Of a stretch of DNA of 64,000 bases, positions 23,435-31,844 are shown piece after piece (the first letter of the stretch is position 1; each line of letters starts with the position of its first letter). The notes under the pieces were generated by a model. That model did no database searches. It was not told the origin of the DNA and worked only from the letters and a program-made list of their open reading frames with translations. Origin of the DNA: Gemmatimonadales bacterium (GTDB taxonomy: Bacteria > Gemmatimonadota > Gemmatimonadetes > Palauibacterales > Palauibacteraceae); NCBI GenBank assembly GCA_009838765.1, contig VXQX01000076.1, forward strand, positions 1 through 64,000. The letters run 5' to 3'. The position numbers and the translations under genes are program-made.

Positions 23435-26338
23435 ATGAAGCTGGAGATGGAGCCTTTCGGCGAGTTCGCCGGGCGCCACATAGGACTGGCGCTGTCGGAT
23501 GTCGAGCCGATGCTCGCGGCGATCGGCGCGGAGAGCGTGAGGGCACTCGTCGATGAGACCGTTCCCGACCCGATCCGCCTGGGGCGCGACCTCGATCTGC
23601 CCGAAGCGATCACCGAGAGGAGGCTCCTCGATCGCGCGGCGGAACTCGCGCGCCTCAACCGACCCTTCCGTTCCTATCTCGGTCTGGGGTATCACGGGAC
23701 TCTGACGCCCGGCGTCATTCTCCGGAACATCTTCGAGAACCCCGGCTGGTATACACAGTATACACCCTATCAGGCCGAGATTTCGCAGGGGCGGCTCGAA
23801 GCCCTGCTCAACTTCCAGACGATGGTAATCGACCTCACGGGGCTTCCGATCGCGAACGCCTCGCTCCTGGACGAGGGAACCGCCGCGGCGGAGGCGATGC
23901 TGATGCTCTGGGCCAGCAAGGGGAGCGGCGAACGGAACGTCTTCCTCGTCTCCGAGGCCTGCCACCCGCAGACCGTCGCCGTCGTCCGCGGCCGCGCCCG
24001 GCCGCTTGGCATCCAGGTCCGCCTGTTCCAGCACGGCGACATCGCGGCGCACGATCCGGATGACGCGTTCGGCGCGCTGGTGCAGTACCCGACCACGGAA
24101 GGCGCGGTCCTCGACTATCGGGGACTCTGCGACGCGCTTCACGAGCACGGCGCCGGAGTCGTGGTCGCGGCGGATCTCCTCGCCCTCGCCCTGCTCGTCC
24201 CGCCGGGCGAGTTCGGCGCGGACATCGCGGTCGGCAACTCCCAGCGGTTCGGGGTGCCCATGGGCTACGGCGGACCGCACGCCGCCTACCTCGCGGCCAC
24301 CGACGAGTTCAAGCGCAAGCTGCCGGGGCGGATCATCGGAGTCTCGGTCGACGCGGACGGGAACCCGGCGCTCCGGATGGCCCTGCAGACGCGCGAGCAG
24401 CATATTCGGCGGGAGAAGGCCACCTCGAACATCTGCACCGCCCAGGTGCTGCTCGCGATCATGGCCGGGATGTACGCCGTGTACCACGGCCCGGAGGGCA
24501 TCCACGCCATCGCGACCCGCGTCCGCAAGTTGACCTGGACCCTCGCCCGCGGACTCGAGCGGCTCGGGCACACGATCGTCCACGAGCAGTTCTTCGACAC
24601 GCTGCAGGTCATCCCCTCGGGCTTCACATCCGCCGACATTCTCGCCCGTGCGCGCGAGCACGACATCAACCTGCGGGATTTCGAGGATGGGACCGTCGGG
24701 ATCGCTCTCGACGAGACCGTGCGGGGGGAGGATCTCGAGGACTTGTTCGCGGTGTTCGGCGGGGAGAGCGGGGCGGAGTTCGGCGCCGGAGATGTCGCTG
24801 CGGACACTCCGGAGCCCGTCTACCCCGGTGAACTCGCGCGCACCTCGAACTACCTGGAGCACCCGGTCTTCAACCGCTACCGTTCCGAGACCGAGATGCT
24901 CCGGTACATCCATCGGCTCGAAACCCGGGACCTGTCGCTGAACACGAGCATGATCCCGCTCGGATCCTGCACGATGAAGCTCAACGCGACATCGCAGATG
25001 ATCCCCGTCACGTGGGCGGAGTTCGGGTCGCTGCACCCGTTCGCCCCCGTGGACCAGGCGGGGGGTTACCGGCGCCTGTTCGACGAACTGGAGCGGTGGC
25101 TCTGCGAGATCAGCGGGCTGCCGGCGTGCTCGCTGCAGCCGAACTCGGGCGCCCAGGGCGAGTACACCGGCCTGCTCGTGATCGCGGCCCGGCACGAGGA
25201 CCGGGGCGAGGGACACCGGGATGTGTGCCTCATCCCGTCGTCGGCGCACGGGACGAATCCCGCGAGCGCGGTCATGGCCGGGATGAAGGTCGTCGTCGTC
25301 CGCTGCGACGAGAACGGCAACATCGATGTCGAGGATCTGCGCGCCAAGGCGGAGAAACATGCCGACCGGCTCGCGGCGACGATGATCACCTATCCCTCCA
25401 CCCACGGCGTGTTCGAGTCGGCCATCCGGGAGGTCACGGACATCGTCCACGAGCACGGCGGACTCGTGTACCTCGATGGCGCCAACCTCAACGCCCAGGT
25501 CGGCCTCTGCCGGCCCGGCGACTACGGCGCCGACGTCATCCACATCAACCTCCACAAGACGTTCGCCATCCCGCACGGCGGCGGCGGTCCGGGGATGGGT
25601 CCGATCTGCGCCACGGACGAACTCGCACCGTACCTGCCGGGACACCCGCTCGTCGATGTGGGCGGCGACGCCGCGATCCCGGCCGTCTCGGCGGCGCCAT
25701 GGGGGAGCGCCTCGATTCTCCTGATCTCGTGGGCCTACGTCGCCATGCTCGGCCGGGACGGCGTGCGAGCGGCGACCGAGGCGGCCGTTCTCAACGCGAA
25801 CTACATGGCGAGTCGTCTGAGCGAGCACTTCGATGTCCTCTACCGCGGCGAGCACGGGCGGGTCGCGCACGAGTTCATCCTCGACCTGCGTCCGCTGCGG
25901 CGGGGGACGGGGGTGACGGATGAGGATGTCGCGAAGCGACTCATGGACTACGGATTCCATGCGCCCACGATGTCCTTCCCGGTCGCGGGGACGATCATGA
26001 TCGAGCCCACGGAGAGCGAGTCGAAGCGGGAACTGGACCGGCTCGTCGACGCTCTGATTTCGATTCGCGCGGAGATTCGGAGGATCGCGGACGGGACGCT
26101 GGATGCGAAGGACAATCCGCTGAAGAACGCCCCCCACACCGCGGAGATGGTGACGTCGGATACATGGGGCCACGCGTACACGCGGCGGGAAGCGGCGTGG
26201 CCGGCGCCTTCGACCCGGGAGTGGAAGTTCTGGCCGCCCGTGCGCCGCGTGAACAACGCGTACGGAGACCGGAACCTCGTCTGTGCGTGTCCGCCGATCG
26301 AGAGCTACGAAACCGAGGCCGCCGACACGGCGGAGTAG
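23435..26338 (+). CDS. gcvP: Glycine dehydrogenase (decarboxylating), P protein, single-chain form
   Basis: This 967-residue PLP enzyme decarboxylates glycine and loads the aminomethyl group on GcvH. It is the fused form, with two aminotransferase-like halves. The N-terminal half begins [10 protein letters not shown]. The PLP Lys is in [18 protein letters not shown] in the second half, preceded by a glycine-rich [11 protein letters not shown] block. The C-terminus carries [10 protein letters not shown]. The stop codon sits in an 18-bp tandem duplication. Confidence 0.97.
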   Translation: MKLEMEPFGEFAGRHIGLALSDVEPMLAAIGAESVRALVDETVPDPIRLGRDLDLPEAITERRLLDRAAELARLNRPFRSYLGLGYHGTLTPGVILRNIFENPGWYTQYTPYQAEISQGRLEALLNFQTMVIDLTGLPIANASLLDEGTAAAEAMLMLWASKGSGERNVFLVSEACHPQTVAVVRGRARPLGIQVRLFQHGDIAAHDPDDAFGALVQYPTTEGAVLDYRGLCDALHEHGAGVVVAADLLALALLVPPGEFGADIAVGNSQRFGVPMGYGGPHAAYLAATDEFKRKLPGRIIGVSVDADGNPALRMALQTREQHIRREKATSNICTAQVLLAIMAGMYAVYHGPEGIHAIATRVRKLTWTLARGLERLGHTIVHEQFFDTLQVIPSGFTSADILARAREHDINLRDFEDGTVGIALDETVRGEDLEDLFAVFGGESGAEFGAGDVAADTPEPVYPGELARTSNYLEHPVFNRYRSETEMLRYIHRLETRDLSLNTSMIPLGSCTMKLNATSQMIPVTWAEFGSLHPFAPVDQAGGYRRLFDELERWLCEISGLPACSLQPNSGAQGEYTGLLVIAARHEDRGEGHRDVCLIPSSAHGTNPASAVMAGMKVVVVRCDENGNIDVEDLRAKAEKHADRLAATMITYPSTHGVFESAIREVTDIVHEHGGLVYLDGANLNAQVGLCRPGDYGADVIHINLHKTFAIPHGGGGPGMGPICATDELAPYLPGHPLVDVGGDAAIPAVSAAPWGSASILLISWAYVAMLGRDGVRAATEAAVLNANYMASRLSEHFDVLYRGEHGRVAHEFILDLRPLRRGTGVTDEDVAKRLMDYGFHAPTMSFPVAGTIMIEPTESESKRELDRLVDALISIRAEIRRIADGTLDAKDNPLKNAPHTAEMVTSDTWGHAYTRREAAWPAPSTREWKFWPPVRRVNNAYGDRNLVCACPPIESYETEAADTAE

Positions 26339-26362
26339 GGCAACACAGCGGAGTAGGGCAAC
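26327..26362. repeat. 18-bp tandem duplication across the gcvP stop codon
   Basis: Two copies of an 18-bp unit (26327-26344 and 26345-26362) differ at one base. The first copy contains the gcvP stop codon. It is probably a replication-slippage duplication of no functional weight; it only lengthens the spacer to the next gene. Confidence 0.85.
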
Positions 26363-26382
26363 CGGACCCAGGAGGGAAGCGG

Positions 26383-27075
26383 ATGGCGCGACTCGTCTTT
26401 CACGGCCAGAGCTGTTACGAGATCGAAACGGCAGACGGAACCCGACTCCTCATCGACCCGTTTCTGACCGGTAACCCCGTGGCGGACGTCGGACCGGAGC
26501 ACTTCACCGACCGCCTCGACTATCTCCTGCTCACGCACGGGCACGGCGACCACATCGCGGACGCCTGGGACATCCTCGAGGCGACGGATGCGACGCTCAT
26601 CGCCACGTATGAGATCGTGTCGTACGCCGGGGAAGTGCAGGGGCACGCGAACGCCCACCCCATGCACATCGGCGGCGCCCACGAGTTCCCGTTCGGGCGC
26701 GTCAAGCTCACCGTGGCCCTCCACGGCGGGAAGATCGACGCGCCGGGGGCGGAGGCGTACACGACGACGCCCGCCGGCATCCTCCTGACCGTGGATGGCA
26801 CGCGCGTCTACCACGCCGGAGATACGGGGCTCACGCGCGACATGGAGCTTCTGAACGGGGAGGTGGACGTGGCGCTGGTGCCGATCGGCGACAACTTCAC
26901 GATGGGCCCGGAGGACGCCGCGCGCGCGATAGAGATGATCGAACCCCGCATCGCCGTGCCGAACCACTACGGCACGTGGGAGTTGATCGACGTCGATCCG
27001 GGCCGCTTCGTGAACGCCGTGGGCGACACCGCGGAGGTCGTGATCCTCCACCCCGGGGAAGCCCTGGAGTTGTGA
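26383..27075 (+). CDS. UPF0173-type metal-dependent hydrolase (MBL fold)
   Basis: This 230-residue protein has the single-domain MBL fold of the UPF0173 (YtkL-like) group: FHGQSCYEIET at the N-terminus, metal motif THGHGDH, YHAGDTGLTRDM and PNHYGTW near the end. The physiological substrate of the group is not established. A GGAGG sequence lies 8-12 bases before the ATG. Its stop overlaps the GTG of the lipoate ligase gene (GTGA), so the two are coupled. Confidence 0.9.
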   Translation: MARLVFHGQSCYEIETADGTRLLIDPFLTGNPVADVGPEHFTDRLDYLLLTHGHGDHIADAWDILEATDATLIATYEIVSYAGEVQGHANAHPMHIGGAHEFPFGRVKLTVALHGGKIDAPGAEAYTTTPAGILLTVDGTRVYHAGDTGLTRDMELLNGEVDVALVPIGDNFTMGPEDAARAIEMIEPRIAVPNHYGTWELIDVDPGRFVNAVGDTAEVVILHPGEALEL

Positions 27076-27956
27076 CGGCGGGGCGCGCGCGTACCCGGCC
27101 CCGGGGATCGCCGTGCGTCGTACTCCCCTACACCGTGGCGGACGGCGCCCGCAACATGGCCTTGGACGAGGCGATGCTCGAGCTTGCCGCGGGCGGTTCG
27201 ACGCTCCTCCGGTTTTATGGCTGGGAGCCCTGGTGCCTGTCGCTCGGGCGGCACCAGGAGGCTCCGGACCGGCTCCTCGGGCGCTCTCGGCATGAACTCC
27301 GCCCCGGCATCGACGCCGTTCGGCGGCCGACGGGCGGCCGATCCGTCTTCCACGGCCCCGAGATCACCTATGCCTTCGCCTGTCCGGCGCGGGCGTGGGG
27401 CGGGCCCCGGGCCGTCCTGCAAACCGTGCACCGGGCGCTGGCCGAGGGGCTGCGCTCCGTGGACGTTCCCCTCGATGCCGCTCAGGGCAACGATGCCGAG
27501 GCGAATTTCGCGGCGGCCTCCCGCATCTCCGCCGCGAGCTGCTTTCGCGATCCGGCCCCCGGAGAACTCACCGCGCGCGGCCGCAAGCTCGTGGGCAGCG
27601 CCCAGTGCCGCCGCGGCCGTGGTGTGCTCCAGCACGGGTCCGTTCTCCTCGAGGACAGACAGCGATTCGGCGACCTGGACGGGCCCGATATCGGGCCGGA
27701 TGAGCGCGCCGAGGCGGGCGTCTCCGGGAAGGGACCCGCGATCGGCCTGAACGAGCTGCTCGACCCGGTGCCCCGCCCTCGCCTCATCGTCGAGCGCCTC
27801 GCAGACAGCGTGGCCCGCGCTTTCGGTGCGCCCGCCGCGCCCGCCTCAGCCGCGGCGGACGCTTCGGGCGAGATCGCGACCTCCACGGCTCTGAACCGTC
27901 TCGCGGCCCGCTACGAGCGCAGCCACCGATCGGGCGCCTGGCTCTGGCGCCGGTAA
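27072..27956 (+). CDS. Lipoate-protein ligase / lipoyltransferase (LplA-LipB fold)
   Basis: This 294-residue protein belongs to the biotin/lipoate ligase family. NMALDEAML is followed by RRPTGGRSVFHGPEITYAF, the lipoate-binding signature, and the adenylate-site Lys is in ARGRKLVGSAQ. It should attach lipoate or octanoate to a carrier, and GcvH and the E2 protein at the left edge are natural targets. Whether it is a ligase, an octanoyltransferase or an amidotransferase cannot be decided here. The start is a GTG overlapping the previous stop. Confidence 0.85.
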   Translation: MTAGRARTRPRGSPCVVLPYTVADGARNMALDEAMLELAAGGSTLLRFYGWEPWCLSLGRHQEAPDRLLGRSRHELRPGIDAVRRPTGGRSVFHGPEITYAFACPARAWGGPRAVLQTVHRALAEGLRSVDVPLDAAQGNDAEANFAAASRISAASCFRDPAPGELTARGRKLVGSAQCRRGRGVLQHGSVLLEDRQRFGDLDGPDIGPDERAEAGVSGKGPAIGLNELLDPVPRPRLIVERLADSVARAFGAPAAPASAAADASGEIATSTALNRLAARYERSHRSGAWLWRR

Positions 27957-27973
27957 AGGTGCGGTTCCGCCGC

Positions 27974-28002
27974 TTGACGGTCCCGCAGACCGCTTCTAGC
28001 TT
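27974..28002 (+). promoter_or_regulatory. Promoter of exbB
   Basis: TTGACG (27974-27979) and TAGCTT (27997-28002) are 17 bases apart, 86 bp before the exbB start. The same -10 hexamer and spacing recur before the sigma-factor gene at 49290-49318. Confidence 0.6.
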
Positions 28003-28088
28003 GGTTCCGCTCGTACTTCGGGCGCATCCGCGCCGGACGTTGCGAGTCAGGCAATCGATGAACCTTACCGCTTACCGGGAGGACCACC

Positions 28089-28763
28089 TTGATCGCGTCC
28101 AAACTCTGGTTGCAGGAGACACTGACGCTGGGTGAGGGTCAGTCGCTCAATCTGGTGGAGATCTGGGATGCCGGGGGTTGGATGATGTGGCCGCTGGGGG
28201 CCGCGCTGGCCATTGGGATCCTCATCATCCTCTGGAAGCTCGTCGACCTGCAGTTGAAGGGCGGCAAGAACAAGAGCGTCCTCCGGGAAGCCGACGAACA
28301 GATCGCCGCCGGCCACCTCGATGACGCGCTCGAAGTCTGCAGCGAGTCCGGCGCTCCGGCGGGGAACGTCCTCAGCGCAGGGCTCTCGCGCTACAACGAA
28401 GGGACCGACCGCGCGACGCAGGCGGTCGAGAACGCCGGCGCCATCGAAGTCGCGGGGCTCGAGAAGGGTCTCGTGTGGCTGGCGACGCTGTCGAACGTCG
28501 CGCCGCTCCTCGGCTTCCTCGGGACCGTGATCGGGATGATCATGGCCTTCCAGGCCATCGAGATCGCGGGCGAAGTGGAAGCCACGCTGGTCGCCGGCGG
28601 GATCAAGGTCGCGCTCATCACCACTGCCACCGGTCTCACGATCGCGATTCCGATCAACATCTTTCACAACTACTTCGTGACGAAGATCGACCGGCTCGTC
28701 ATCGACATGGAAGAGAGCGCCCAGCGCCTCATCGACGCACTGCACGAGCGCGCGGCCGCCTAG
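28089..28763 (+). CDS. MotA/TolQ/ExbB family proton channel protein
   Basis: This 224-residue inner-membrane protein has three hydrophobic segments: about residues 33-50, 137-160 (APLLGFLGTVIGMIMAF, the family signature) and 177-200. Proteins of this family use proton flow to power TonB transport, Tol function or motility. The expected small partner (ExbD/TolR) is not next to it: an intrinsic terminator and an unrelated transglycosylase follow. The partner is probably encoded elsewhere. A GGGAGG sequence lies just upstream of the start. Confidence 0.88.
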   Translation: MIASKLWLQETLTLGEGQSLNLVEIWDAGGWMMWPLGAALAIGILIILWKLVDLQLKGGKNKSVLREADEQIAAGHLDDALEVCSESGAPAGNVLSAGLSRYNEGTDRATQAVENAGAIEVAGLEKGLVWLATLSNVAPLLGFLGTVIGMIMAFQAIEIAGEVEATLVAGGIKVALITTATGLTIAIPINIFHNYFVTKIDRLVIDMEESAQRLIDALHERAAA

Positions 28764-28819
28764 AAGAAGGAAAACCGGTCGCCGGAGCGTTCCCGGCGCG
28801 CACGAGGGTTCCGAACAAG

Positions 28820-28849
28820 CGGCCCGCCATCCCGGCGGGCCGTTTTTTT
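28820..28849 (+). terminator. Intrinsic terminator after exbB
   Basis: CGGCCCGCC (28820-28828) pairs with GGCGGGCCG (28834-28842), with a five-base loop and seven T residues after it. It isolates exbB as a single-gene transcript. Confidence 0.92.
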
Positions 28850-28969
28850 GCCTGGAGGCTGGAGCCTTCAGCTTGCATCGAGGGCACCGGAGCATCGAAG
28901 TTCGGTGGCGGGCCGCAGGCCGGGCCCGGCGTGAAATGGGGTGGGGACGACGTGGAAGGAGGCCTTCCT

Positions 28970-31354
28970 GTGCATGTTCAGCAGCGCATCCGGCGCCTTG
29001 CGCGCATCCACCGGGTAAGCGGTCCCTGGCTGGGGTCGCTACTGTCGCTGGTCCTGACGTCCGCCCTCGCCGCGCAGGTGGGGAGTGCGGCACCCTCGCC
29101 CGGCCCCGGCCGGGTCGAAGCGACGACGGCAGGCGCCGATGTGCTGGAACGGGCGCGGCGCCTTCTCGATGCCCGGATGCCGGTTTCGGCATCGGCTCTG
29201 CTGGCGCCCGCGCTCGCCGCGGGCGAGTTGGCGGGCGACGAGGCCGTGCTGCTGGCGGCGCGGGCCTTCGCGGATCAGCGGGCATGGGCTTCCGTGCTGG
29301 GCCTCCTCTCGGAGCGTGAGGGCTCGACGCCGGCCGCGCGGTCGCAGGCCACGCTCCTCCTGGCGCGGGCGTACGCGGGGCTCGACAGCCTGACCCGGTC
29401 CGCGGCTCAGTACCGCGCGTATCTGGACGGGGTCGACGGGACGCCTCCGCTGCGTGCGCGGGTCGAGTTCGCCCGCGTGTCCTACCGGCGCTACCAGTGG
29501 TACGAAGCGCGGGACCAGCTCGCGTTCGCCGAGCGCGAACACCCGGAAGTCGCTCCGTGGTTGCGGCTCTCGCGCCTCTACGCCTTGGCGGAGGCCGAGG
29601 ACCGGGACGCCTTCGCCCTCGCCGACTCGATCCTGCGCGAGGGCCGCGTGCCGGCGGATTCCGCGCTCCTTCCGGCGGCGCGCCTGGCGTTCAAGCTGGA
29701 GTCTCCCGAACGGGGTGCCGCGCTCGCGGCCCGCGCCGGCAGGGGCGTCCGGAACGTCCTCGCCGCCCGGCACCTCGGACCGCACTACCTGGCGATGGGG
29801 GACTCCGCCTCCGCCGCCGCGGCCTTCATGGATGCGATCGGGAGAGGTCTCCAGACGCCGGAGACGGGACCCGCGCTCCTGGCGCTCACGCGCTCCTGGC
29901 GGACGCTGCGCGACGTCGGACGCTCCGACACTCGCGCCGGGCGTCACTCCCGCGGCGCCGGCTATCTCTCGGAGGCGCTGGAACTCGCACCCGCGGCCGA
30001 ACGCCCGGGCATCGCCGAATCGCTCGCGTCGGCGTACATGGCGCTGGGCGCGCCCGGGCGGGCGGCGGAGGCGCTGGCCCCGTGGACCGGGGACCCCGCC
30101 TCCGTCACCGCGCCCCGGGCGTCGCTGTGGATGCTCGCCGCCAGCATCTACCGCGCGCTCGGGCGCCACGGCGACGCCGACGAGGCTCACAAGACGGCCG
30201 CCCGCGGCTCCGGCGATGTCGCCGCCCGCGCCGCCTACCTCCTCGCGGACCTCGAGCACGATGCCGGCCGCCCGGACATCGCGGGGGAGGGCTTCGAGCG
30301 CTCTTACCGCGCGTTCCCCGGCGCGAGCTACGGGACACGGTCGCTGGAACGGCTCGCGCTTCTCGCGTACCACGAGGGCCGTTACGAGGAGGCGCGCACC
30401 CACCTGGCCGAATACCGCGAGCGCTACCCGGAGGGCGAGTGGGTCCAGGGAGCCATCTATTGGAGCGGCAAGGTCGCGGAGGCGCTGGGCGACGCCCAGG
30501 CCGCGAGCGCGTTCTACGCGCGCGCCCTGCGGTACAATCCGCTCGATTACTACGCCATCCTCGCCGAGCCGCGCACCGGCGCGGACCGCCTGGCGGCGGT
30601 CGGACTCCGGGAAGAAGAGCCGCTGCCCGACCTCGATCCCATCCACGCGACCGCGCTCCGGCGCATGAACGTGCTGCGGGAGGTGGGGTGGCCCCAGCGC
30701 GCGCGCCGGGAATACCGCCGCGCCAGCGAGGGCGAACCGTCGACGTACGGAGCAATTCTTGCGTTCGCGCACGCCCTGAACGACGCGGAATGGACGCGGG
30801 AGGGGATTCGGGAGGGGTGGCGCGCGCAGGCGATCCGCGGCCGCTGGACCCGGCCGCTCCTCGAAGCGATCTATCCGCTCCCGTTCCGCGAGGCCCTCGT
30901 CGCCGCGGCCGGGCGGAACGGACTCCCGCCCCACTTCGTCGCCGGACTCTCGCGTCGCGAGTCGATGTTCGACCCGGAGATCCGTTCCGTCGCCAATGCC
31001 ATCGGTCTCATGCAGCTCCTGCCGGAGACGGCCCGCAACGTCTCGTCTCGCGCCGGACTCGCAGGCTATCGCCGCCACCAGCTCACGGTCCCGCAGGTCA
31101 ACCTGATGCTCGGTACCCGGTACCTGGCGGAGGTCCTCGGCCGCTTCGACAATTTCGATATCGCGGGGATGATTTCCTACAACGCCGGCCCCCATCGCTA
31201 CACCCGCTGGCGCGACTTCCCCGAGTTCTCGGACGAGGAAAAGCTGGTCGAGCGGATCCCCTACCGCGAAACGCGCGAGTACGTCCGGGCGGTCACGGAA
31301 CTGGCCGAAATCTACCGCTTCCTGTACCCGGACCTGGGCGTTTCGAACCCCTGA
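28970..31354 (+). CDS. Soluble lytic transglycosylase, Slt70-like with a TPR-rich superhelix
   Basis: This 794-residue periplasmic enzyme cuts peptidoglycan glycan strands with formation of 1,6-anhydro ends. A signal peptide covers about residues 1-37 (hydrophobic SLLSLVLTSALAAQV). Helical TPR-like repeats fill about 50-620, and the C-terminal SLT domain has the catalytic Glu in SRRESMFDPEIR, followed by AIGLMQLLPETA and ISYNAGPHR. GTG at 28970 was chosen as start because GGAAGGAGG ends seven bases before it and a full signal peptide follows. Confidence 0.9.
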   Translation: MHVQQRIRRLARIHRVSGPWLGSLLSLVLTSALAAQVGSAAPSPGPGRVEATTAGADVLERARRLLDARMPVSASALLAPALAAGELAGDEAVLLAARAFADQRAWASVLGLLSEREGSTPAARSQATLLLARAYAGLDSLTRSAAQYRAYLDGVDGTPPLRARVEFARVSYRRYQWYEARDQLAFAEREHPEVAPWLRLSRLYALAEAEDRDAFALADSILREGRVPADSALLPAARLAFKLESPERGAALAARAGRGVRNVLAARHLGPHYLAMGDSASAAAAFMDAIGRGLQTPETGPALLALTRSWRTLRDVGRSDTRAGRHSRGAGYLSEALELAPAAERPGIAESLASAYMALGAPGRAAEALAPWTGDPASVTAPRASLWMLAASIYRALGRHGDADEAHKTAARGSGDVAARAAYLLADLEHDAGRPDIAGEGFERSYRAFPGASYGTRSLERLALLAYHEGRYEEARTHLAEYRERYPEGEWVQGAIYWSGKVAEALGDAQAASAFYARALRYNPLDYYAILAEPRTGADRLAAVGLREEEPLPDLDPIHATALRRMNVLREVGWPQRARREYRRASEGEPSTYGAILAFAHALNDAEWTREGIREGWRAQAIRGRWTRPLLEAIYPLPFREALVAAAGRNGLPPHFVAGLSRRESMFDPEIRSVANAIGLMQLLPETARNVSSRAGLAGYRRHQLTVPQVNLMLGTRYLAEVLGRFDNFDIAGMISYNAGPHRYTRWRDFPEFSDEEKLVERIPYRETREYVRAVTELAEIYRFLYPDLGVSNP

Positions 31355-31376
31355 TACGGTCGGTCCCGATGGCGTG

Positions 31377-31405
31377 TTGACGGGTCCAAATTGCTCGCAT
31401 AGCAT
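31377..31405 (+). promoter_or_regulatory. Promoter of the cold-shock gene
   Basis: TTGACG (31377-31382) and TAGCAT (31400-31405) are 17 bases apart. Initiation here would give a leader of about 90 bases before the csp start codon; long structured leaders are common for cold-shock genes. Confidence 0.55.
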
Positions 31406-31499
31406 AGCAATGTCTCGTGTCCGGCGGCGCGAAAAACGATGCAGGCCAGGCCGCACCACGCGCCCGCAACACCCATCACCGAGGTTCGCAGGAGGCAGG

Positions 31500-31706
31500 A
31501 TGCCATCAGGTACGGTCAAGTGGTTCAACGACTCCAAGGGGTACGGTTTCATCGAGCAGCCCGACGGCGGCGACGACGTCTTCGTGCACTATTCGTCCAT
31601 CGACATGGACGGGTACAAGACGCTCGTCGAAGGGATGGCAGTGGACTACGAGTTCACGCAGGGCGAGAAGGGCCTGCACGCGACCCGCGTCGTCCGCACC
31701 GCCTGA
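31500..31706 (+). CDS. Cold-shock domain protein (CspA family)
   Basis: This 68-residue single-domain nucleic-acid chaperone has both RNA-binding motifs: KGYGFIEQPDG (RNP1) and DVFVHYSSI (RNP2), with VKWFNDSKGYG at the start. GGAGG lies five bases before the ATG. A terminator follows 25 bp after the stop, so it is monocistronic. Confidence 0.96.
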   Translation: MPSGTVKWFNDSKGYGFIEQPDGGDDVFVHYSSIDMDGYKTLVEGMAVDYEFTQGEKGLHATRVVRTA

Positions 31707-31731
31707 CCGCAGGCCGTAGCCGAAGCCTCAC

Positions 31732-31765
31732 GCGCCCCGCCCCCGCGGCGGGGCGCTTTTTTTTT
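31732..31765 (+). terminator. Intrinsic terminator after the cold-shock gene
   Basis: GCGCCCCGC (31732-31740) pairs perfectly with GCGGGGCGC (31748-31756) and is followed by nine T residues. Confidence 0.95.
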
Positions 31766-31844
31766 CGCCGGGCTTTGCGAGGGACCGCCCTCCGGCAATA
31801 CATAGATGCCATGTTGACCATCCCCGACGGCCCGTGACCGCCGT

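Noticed and set aside
23369-26173. 934-codon open frame on the minus strand
   Set aside because: It lies opposite gcvP and has no family features. High GC content opens antisense frames.
29039-31552. 837-codon open frame on the minus strand
   Set aside because: It is antisense to the lytic transglycosylase, which has a signal peptide, catalytic motif and strong ribosome-binding site.
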